NCBI GenBank assembly: GCA_964478125.1
Contig: CAYZGR010000001.1
Span: 62,001 to 126,000 of the forward strand
Reading direction: 5' to 3'
DNA: 64,000 nt
From: FW021-bin31 sp964478125
Lineage (GTDB): Bacteria; Bacteroidota; Bacteroidia; Chitinophagales; Chitinophagaceae
Shown here: one piece after another, positions 58,577-64,000 of the stretch
Layout: the number at the start of each line of letters is the position of its first letter
Position numbering within the stretch: the first letter of the stretch is position 1
Position numbers and translations under genes: made by a program
Notes under the pieces: generated by a model
What the model saw: only the letters and a program-made list of their open reading frames with translations
Told to the model about the DNA's origin: nothing
Database searches by the model: none

Positions 58577-59580
58577 CTTACGAGGCATTGATGAAAGACC
58601 TGGAGGCAGGGAGGTTGAAACCGGTTTATTTATTGCAGGGAGAGGAAGATTTTTTTATAGATCAGGCCTGTCAATTTTTTGAGCATGAACTGCTGCCGGA
58701 GGCGGAACGTGATTTCAATCTCAGTATCTTCTATGGCAAAGATGCAGACTGGAGTGAGGTGATCAATGCCTGCAGGCGGTATCCTATGTTCGCCGAAAGG
58801 CAGGTAGTGATCCTCAAAGAAGCTCAATCCATGAGAATGACAGATTTCAACAAACTGGACCGTTATCTGGAGGATATAATGGACAGCACCATTTTTGTCA
58901 TTACCTATAAAAAAGGAAAGGTGGACGGCCGGTCTAAGGTTAGTAAACTGATCTCCAGGAAAGGAGGGGTGATGTTGGGAAAAAAGGTGTATGACAACAA
59001 AATGCCCGCCTGGATCAGGTCTTATGTCAGGGCAAACGGATATGATATTACAGAAAAAGCCTGCCTGCTTCTAACCAGTCATATCGGAACAGACCTGTCG
59101 GTACAGGCTAACGAGCTGGGAAAGATATTTATCAATTTTCCCAAAGGAAAAAAGATTGATGAATCAGCCGTGGAAAAATATGTGGGGATCAGCAGGGAAT
59201 ACAACATTTTTGAATTTCAAAATGCACTGGGAGCGAAGGATATTCCTCGTTTAATGAACATCTTGCATTATTTTGAAGCCAACCCCAAAGCAGCTCCCCT
59301 GCAATTGCTTTTTTCGGTACTGTATGGATTCTTCTCAAAAACGGAATTGTTGTTACGCTTGCCTCGCCAACCTGATAGCCATCTGGCTTCTGTTTTAGGA
59401 GTAAATCCTTTTTTTATAAAAGATTATCGAAAGGCCGCCGGCGCCTATCAGCTTTACGGAGTGGAAAGAACCCTGTTGCTCTTGAATGAATATAACCTGC
59501 GCATGCTGGGCATACATGATGCAGGGACGCCTCCCATGGGGTTGCTGAAAGAGATGGTGGGAAAGATCTTATATCTTTAA
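58573..59580 (+). CDS. holA: DNA polymerase III delta subunit
   Basis: 335 residues. PVYLLQGEEDFFIDQACQFF, the FAERQVVILKEAQ block and the C-terminal helical collar (LLFSVLYGFFSKTELLLRL) identify HolA, the clamp-loader subunit that opens the beta sliding clamp. It is coupled to the exonuclease by an ATGA overlap. Its last four bases overlap the end of ribF on the opposite strand. Confidence 0.92.
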   Translation: MTYEALMKDLEAGRLKPVYLLQGEEDFFIDQACQFFEHELLPEAERDFNLSIFYGKDADWSEVINACRRYPMFAERQVVILKEAQSMRMTDFNKLDRYLEDIMDSTIFVITYKKGKVDGRSKVSKLISRKGGVMLGKKVYDNKMPAWIRSYVRANGYDITEKACLLLTSHIGTDLSVQANELGKIFINFPKGKKIDESAVEKYVGISREYNIFEFQNALGAKDIPRLMNILHYFEANPKAAPLQLLFSVLYGFFSKTELLLRLPRQPDSHLASVLGVNPFFIKDYRKAAGAYQLYGVERTLLLLNEYNLRMLGIHDAGTPPMGLLKEMVGKILYL

Positions 59581-60539
59581 TCCACCTCCTGTAACGCCTT
59601 CCTGATATTTTCCACATCTTCCTGCATCTGGCTTTTTAGCGCCAGGGCATCCGTGAATTTTTTGTCGGGACGAATGAAGTGATAAAGTTGTAGCAGAAGA
59701 GTGCTGCCATATATGTTATTATTAAAATTTATAATATAAACTTCTACCCGTTTCCGCGTTCCATTAAAAGTAGGAGCGTGGCCGATATTGGCCGCCCCCT
59801 TGTAAACAGTGCCGATTGATGCTGCTTGAAGAACGGGAGAAGGGATCACTACTTTTGCAGAATAAGTTCCTTCTGCAGGGATGAGCTTATGATCGTTTCC
59901 CGGTTGGATGTTGGCAGTGGGAAATCCAAGTTTCCGTCCGCGTTTATCGCCATGCACTACTTTACCCGAGATAAAATACGGATAACCGAGCAGTTCGTTG
60001 GCAAGTCCGGTTTGTCCTGTTTTCAGGTATTCCCGGATCCGTGTGGAACTGATGGTAATGTCATGGACGATCTGTTCGGGAATTTCTTCTACACGAAATT
60101 GATAATGGCTTTCCATTTGTCGCAACAGATGAATATTACCTTCCCGATTATGTCCGAAATGATGATCATAACCAATGACAATAATATGAGGATGAATCTT
60201 TTCTACCAGAAAATCTTCTACGTATTCTGTAGCCGATAATTTGGAAAATGCGTTGGTAAAGGGAACGACTATCAGGTGATCAATCTGATGTTTTTCCAGT
60301 AACAATATTTTTTCATCCAGGGAGTTAAGTAATTCCGGGCTATGGCCGCGTGAGGATAATACTTGCCGGGGATGGGGATCAAACGTGATTAAAACGCTCT
60401 CACCTCCGCACTTTTTAGCTTCTTCCTTTACCTGCTGAATGATCTTTTGGTGTCCACGATGTACCCCGTCAAAAGTGCCTATGGTAATGACAGCTTTAGT
60501 AAAAGGCGGAAGACTACCTAAATCACGGTGCACTTGCAT
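59577..60539 (-). CDS. ribF: bifunctional riboflavin kinase/FAD synthetase
   Basis: 320 residues. The N-terminal nucleotidyltransferase domain has ITIGTFDGVHRGHQKII, GYDHHFG and ISSTRIREYLKTG. The C-terminal flavokinase domain has KVVHGDKRGRKLGFPTANI and the PTFNGTRKRVEVYI region. It converts riboflavin to FMN and then FAD. It is divergent from pabB, and the -7 boxes of the two genes touch tail to tail. The 3' end overlaps holA by four bases. Confidence 0.95.
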   Translation of the reverse strand: MQVHRDLGSLPPFTKAVITIGTFDGVHRGHQKIIQQVKEEAKKCGGESVLITFDPHPRQVLSSRGHSPELLNSLDEKILLLEKHQIDHLIVVPFTNAFSKLSATEYVEDFLVEKIHPHIIVIGYDHHFGHNREGNIHLLRQMESHYQFRVEEIPEQIVHDITISSTRIREYLKTGQTGLANELLGYPYFISGKVVHGDKRGRKLGFPTANIQPGNDHKLIPAEGTYSAKVVIPSPVLQAASIGTVYKGAANIGHAPTFNGTRKRVEVYIINFNNNIYGSTLLLQLYHFIRPDKKFTDALALKSQMQEDVENIRKALQEVD

Positions 60540-60584
60540 AAACTCAAATTAGAATGTAAAACTAAAGGATTTCACCTTATTGGT

Positions 60585-60592
60585 TAATTTTG
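60585..60592 (+). promoter_or_regulatory. -7 box of pabB
   Basis: TAATTTTG, directly followed by CAAAGGTA, the -7 box of the opposite ribF promoter. It lies 33 bases before the ATG at 60626. Confidence 0.5.
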
Positions 60593-60600
60593 CAAAGGTA
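60593..60600 (-). promoter_or_regulatory. -7 box of ribF
   Basis: On the minus strand this reads TACCTTTG, 53 bases before the ribF ATG, abutting the pabB box with no gap. Confidence 0.5.
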
Positions 60601-60625
60601 TTTATTTCAAAGATCATTACTGCTT

Positions 60626-61609
60626 ATGTATAAAAATGGGGCTGCCATCCCGGAGGCTATTGCAAAAATGAACCGCCTGGGTAAACAAAAACGGCCGTTT
60701 CTATTTGTTATCGATTTTGAACAAAAACGCCCCTTGGTTGAAACATTACCGGTCCATCGCCCTGATCTTTTGTTTGATATAAATGGATTGAGAGAATTGG
60801 GAGAATCTGTAACGGTACCTGCAAAGCCCTCCTTCCGTCATTCGGCTCCTGATTTTGAAAGATACCGGAATGCATTTTATACTGTAAAAAAGCATTTTCA
60901 AAATGGGGAAAGCTACCTGGCGAACCTGACACAGCCGTCCCCGATAGAAACCGATCTTACGTTGTTGCAATTGTTTCATCTGGCTAAAGCGCCCTATAAA
61001 TTGTATTTCAAAGATCTTTTCGTTGTTTTTTCCCCGGAATCCTTTGTGAGGATCGAGGCGGGGAAAATTCACAGTTATCCGATGAAAGGTACCATTGACG
61101 CGGGTATTGCCCATGCGCAGCGGTTGTTACTTGGTAGTGAGAAAGAGAAAGCCGAGCATTTGACAATGGTAGATCTTATCCGGAATGATCTGAGCCGCGT
61201 TGCAAAAGGGGTACGGGTGGAAAAACTGTGTTATCTTGATCTGGTCAAAACCCATAAAGGCGCTTTGTGGCAAATGAGCTCGGAGATCAGCGGTATACTG
61301 CCGGAGCGCTTTCATGAAAAAATAGGCGACATCCTTTTTTCCATGCTTCCCGCCGGTTCTGTCTCGGGAGCTCCAAAAAAACGGACCGTCCAGATTATAG
61401 CAGAGACAGAAAATTACGAACGTGGATATTATACCGGTGTATTCGGGTATTTCAATGGATATAAAATGGACAGTGCGGTGATGATCCGGTTTGTCGAAAA
61501 AGTGGATGGGAAACTGGTTTATAAGAGTGGCGGGGGGATTACTGCAAAGAGCGAACTGGAACCGGAGTACCGGGAATTAATTCAAAAAATTTATGTGCCG
61601 ACTGATTGA
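60626..61609 (+). CDS. pabB: aminodeoxychorismate synthase component I (chorismate-binding)
   Basis: 327 residues from the ATG at 60626. The frame is open upstream to a TTG inside the promoter box; MNRLGKQKRPFLF at 60668 is a shorter alternative. HSYPMKGTID, EHLTMVDLIRNDLSRVA, LLPAGSVSGAPKKRT-like MLPAGSVSGAPKKRT and SAVMIRFVEK are the chorismate-binding signatures of PabB/TrpE. It makes 4-amino-4-deoxychorismate from chorismate and ammonia for folate. It is shorter than the roughly 450-residue E. coli PabB, being nearly all catalytic domain. It overlaps the next gene by 17 bases. Confidence 0.88.
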   Translation: MYKNGAAIPEAIAKMNRLGKQKRPFLFVIDFEQKRPLVETLPVHRPDLLFDINGLRELGESVTVPAKPSFRHSAPDFERYRNAFYTVKKHFQNGESYLANLTQPSPIETDLTLLQLFHLAKAPYKLYFKDLFVVFSPESFVRIEAGKIHSYPMKGTIDAGIAHAQRLLLGSEKEKAEHLTMVDLIRNDLSRVAKGVRVEKLCYLDLVKTHKGALWQMSSEISGILPERFHEKIGDILFSMLPAGSVSGAPKKRTVQIIAETENYERGYYTGVFGYFNGYKMDSAVMIRFVEKVDGKLVYKSGGGITAKSELEPEYRELIQKIYVPTD

Positions 61610-62186
61610 GACCTTAAAGATAAACGACGGGATTCTCCATAATGTGGATTTCCATAACCGCCGGATAAACAGCGTCCGTCGCGAACTGTTTGGCAGCGGG
61701 GATCAGGTAGATTTAGCAAAGGAAATCCGGATTGACAGTTTGAGCGGACTGGTAAAATGCAGGGTTCTGTATGACCGCTTTATTCATGAAGTGCAGTTTA
61801 TTCCCTACCAATTTCCGCATATCCGTTCCCTGCAATTGGTAAGGGATGATCTTATAGCATATGCCTTTAAATATGAAGACCGGCGGAACCTGAAAGCTTT
61901 ATTTGACCGGAGGGGTATGGCGGATGATATTTTGATTGTTAAAAACGGGAAGGTGACGGACAGTTATTTTTGTAATGTTGTTTTTGAAAAGGGCGGCCTT
62001 CTTTATACCCCTTCCGCCTGTCTGCTAAGAGGCACTAAAAGACAACAACTACTGGAGTCAGGCATAATACGGGAAAAACCCATAGGAGAAGAAGAGATAC
62101 CAGATTTTGAAAAAGTATACCTCATCAATGCCATGATTGACCTGAAAGACGAGATCGCTGTGGATATAGAAAAAGTATTTTTTTAG
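61593..62186 (+). CDS. pabC: class IV aminotransferase, probable aminodeoxychorismate lyase
   Basis: 197 residues, compact for class IV PLP enzymes (usually 260-300). ILHNVDFHNRRINSVRRELF is a family start. FKYEDRRNLKALF holds the probable PLP lysine, and ILIVKNGKVTDSYFCNVVF and TPSACLLRGTKRQQLLESG are the cofactor and substrate loops. Overlap with pabB and its fold make aminodeoxychorismate lyase (para-aminobenzoate formation) the likely role. A branched-chain-type specificity cannot be ruled out. Confidence 0.8.
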   Translation: MCRLIETLKINDGILHNVDFHNRRINSVRRELFGSGDQVDLAKEIRIDSLSGLVKCRVLYDRFIHEVQFIPYQFPHIRSLQLVRDDLIAYAFKYEDRRNLKALFDRRGMADDILIVKNGKVTDSYFCNVVFEKGGLLYTPSACLLRGTKRQQLLESGIIREKPIGEEEIPDFEKVYLINAMIDLKDEIAVDIEKVFF

Positions 62187-62199
62187 TTTTAGTAGAATG

Positions 62200-64000
62200 C
62201 TATCTGATCAGGGTAATGTTGCCATTGACCTGAAATACTTTGCCATCATCGCAAACCATATCGGAGCTGTAAATAAATACGCCGGGAGGGAGGGGTTTCC
62301 CTTTAAAGGCGCCACTCCAGCCTGCGGACCGGTCATTGATCTGGAAATGAGTGCGTTCATATATTAATTGCCCCCAACGGTTGTATATCCTGAAGTACAC
62401 GACTTCTTTTACTCCCTTGCCGCGGGGATAGAATACATCGTTCATGCCGTCGCCATTGGGAGTGAAAGTATTGGGGAGAAATACGTTTCCCTTTTCACAA
62501 AATAATGAGATCTTGACGTCGTCTGTTGAAATACATCCAAAGTTATTGGTAGCTACCACTCTGTAAGTGATGGGCCGGCGGGGAGTACTTACAGGATTGG
62601 CACAATGGGTACAGCTCAAATAATCCGCTGGCATCCAGCTCCAGTTTGTGATATCGGAATGGGAAGCAGCCTGTAACCTTAGCGAGGAGCCCGTGGCTAT
62701 CACCGTATCCGGCATGAGCTGTACCACCGGTTTGTCATGTACGGTGATCAGGATACGGCTGGTATCGGCAAGGCAATTATTTTTGTCGTGTGCAATGAGT
62801 TGGTAGGATGTCGTTTTATCCGGCCGGGCCACCGGGTTGAACTTGTCCGGATGATCCAGACTTGCGGAGGGAGACCAGCTGTATCGATATCCTCCCGAGG
62901 CATATAGTGGCACGGTTTCCCCCGCGCAAATAGCTGTATCGGGGGAGTGAGTAATATGCAGAGTACGCGGGACCGGAACGTTCAGCTCGAAGGTATCCCT
63001 TGCCATACATCCGTAAGCTGTTTTAATTTGGAGGGTCGGCCGGTAATTTCCCGCATCGGTATAATGATGATCGGGCCGGGGGCCGGTAGATGTATTTTTG
63101 CCGGAACCCGGATCGTCAAAATCCCATAAATAATCGGCTGATTGCCCGAGGGAGTCTAAGGAAAATATTTGGCCGTCGGTTTTGAACTTAATGTATCCCG
63201 AATCACAAATGTCAGGGATGGAATATACAGGTTGTGCAGCTATACCGTCAATGGTTACAGATTCCCTGATCGGTATGGCGACAGTACAATTTCTGGAATC
63301 GGTTAGAATGAGCTTTGGCCTGAAGATCCCGGCTCCTTTGTAAAGATGGGAAATATCATGATCGGCAGAAGCATCCGAGAGTACTCCATCGCCAAAGTCC
63401 CAGCGATAAGACTCCGTGTTTACTGCGTTAGCAGAGAACCGGACTTTATGAGGGCTGCATCCGGCAGAGTCTGTTACGGTAGCCTGCCCATAAGGCCCCG
63501 CAACATACACATTCTTGATCACTGAATCCATACAACCGCTGTAACCATAGATCAGCATCCGGAGGCGGTAATTCCCCGGGATATTGTAGACATGTTTTAC
63601 GGTATCTTTACCTGTTGCCGTGGCGCCGTCGCCAAAGTCCCATGAAACCTTTTGGTAATGAATCGATTGATTAACAGCAGAAACAATAAAGGGCGGACAA
63701 CTTGCATTGTTGTCCGTATAATGCAGTTTGGCATGCGGCTCGGCGGCATGTATATACTTTTCTTTTTGGACAGAATCTATACATCCGTTTTGTGTTTGGA
63801 TCTGTAAGGATACGGTAAAGGTTCCTTCTTCCTGATAGGTTTTGTCGGGCGTCTTATCCCGAGAAGTTGTTCCATCGCCAAACTTCCATAGGTAATTCAT
63901 CCCGTTTCCGGAAGACTTATTTTCCCATCTTATGGGTGCTCCCGGACAAATAAGCGTATCGGGTGTAGCAAACGCAGCTTTGGCAAAATAGATATTCACG
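62200..64000 (-). CDS. PKD-repeat type IX secretion cargo with gliding-motility C-terminal domain (N-terminus beyond window)
   Basis: At least 600 residues are visible; the frame stays open past the right edge. The visible part has four PKD-like repeats, each with a WxFGDG or WDFDD turn (YLWKFGDGTT, VSWDFGDGAT, YRWDFGDGVL, LWDFDDPGSG). Two Ig-like domains rich in Cys and Pro follow (CAGETVPLYASGGYRYSW; TVIATGSSLRLQAASHSD). The C-terminus is the gliding-motility-associated, type B type IX sorting domain, with PNTFTPNGDGMNDVF, VYFRIYNRWGQLIYERTH and PPGVFIYSSDMVCDDGK. It is probably a very large surface adhesin-like protein exported through the T9SS, which the PorP/SprF protein at 22.6 kb may serve. 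Confidence 0.9.
   Translation of the reverse strand, partial: VNIYFAKAAFATPDTLICPGAPIRWENKSSGNGMNYLWKFGDGTTSRDKTPDKTYQEEGTFTVSLQIQTQNGCIDSVQKEKYIHAAEPHAKLHYTDNNASCPPFIVSAVNQSIHYQKVSWDFGDGATATGKDTVKHVYNIPGNYRLRMLIYGYSGCMDSVIKNVYVAGPYGQATVTDSAGCSPHKVRFSANAVNTESYRWDFGDGVLSDASADHDISHLYKGAGIFRPKLILTDSRNCTVAIPIRESVTIDGIAAQPVYSIPDICDSGYIKFKTDGQIFSLDSLGQSADYLWDFDDPGSGKNTSTGPRPDHHYTDAGNYRPTLQIKTAYGCMARDTFELNVPVPRTLHITHSPDTAICAGETVPLYASGGYRYSWSPSASLDHPDKFNPVARPDKTTSYQLIAHDKNNCLADTSRILITVHDKPVVQLMPDTVIATGSSLRLQAASHSDITNWSWMPADYLSCTHCANPVSTPRRPITYRVVATNNFGCISTDDVKISLFCEKGNVFLPNTFTPNGDGMNDVFYPRGKGVKEVVYFRIYNRWGQLIYERTHFQINDRSAGWSGAFKGKPLPPGVFIYSSDMVCDDGKVFQVNGNITLIR

Overview
This window is chromosomal DNA from a Bacteroidota bacterium, most likely of the Chitinophagaceae/Chitinophagia type. 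The evidence is a recurrent TAnnTTTG promoter element with a TTG or TTTG about 19-21 bases upstream, few Shine-Dalgarno sites, a PorP/SprF type IX secretion protein, a PKD-repeat protein with a gliding-motility C-terminal domain, a CarboxypepD_reg/TonB-type outer membrane protein, a GH127-like lipoprotein and LytS/LytTR regulation. The family-level placement is inference.

Layout. Positions 1-4.8 kb hold the 5' part of guaB, a small beta-barrel protein, about 1.1 kb of decayed DNA with an IS110 transposase remnant, a GH127-like glycosidase lipoprotein and a DUF2853 protein. At 4.8-11 kb are tRNA-Leu(GAG), an RluD-type pseudouridine synthase and Dps. A tight leftward gene run follows: mrp, pncA, a SMUG2-like glycosylase, a GluR0-type potassium channel and rnhA. 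At 11-26 kb are two tandem CPA2 antiporters, 3-hydroxybutyryl-CoA dehydrogenase, divergent ribD/prmC, a TRIC-family protein, two secreted hydrolases, a dipeptide epimerase, PorP/SprF and a MATE exporter. At 26.2-28 kb are tRNA-Glu(CUC), an unexplained 0.6 kb and aquaporin.

From 28.2 to 44.3 kb runs a complete, collinear S10-spc-alpha ribosomal cluster: rpsJ to rplO, secY, map, infA, rpmJ, rpsM, rpsK, rpsD, rpoA, rplQ. It starts at a near-perfect Bacteroidota promoter and ends at a strong terminator, with carA following. Likely internal promoters lie before rplX and infA. Hairpins or short repeats lie before rplW, rplX, rpmD and rpsM. L4 and L17 carry long charged C-terminal tails.

At 46-64 kb are a TonB-type outer membrane protein, a LytS/LytTR pair, a heterodimeric ABC exporter with one degenerate ATP site, a CtpA-type protease, a HAD hydrolase, a coiled-coil membrane protein, a polB-type exonuclease with holA, divergent ribF and pabB-pabC, and the 3' end of a large PKD-repeat type IX cargo protein.

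No phage, CRISPR array, toxin-antitoxin or defence island is visible, and most of the window is housekeeping DNA. The observations most worth checking are the -7 boxes that sit 5-7 bases before start codons (predicted leaderless mRNAs), the GluR0-type channel in an NAD/DNA-repair gene run, the L4/L17 tails, regulatory-looking elements inside the ribosomal cluster, and the structured orphan region next to tRNA-Glu.
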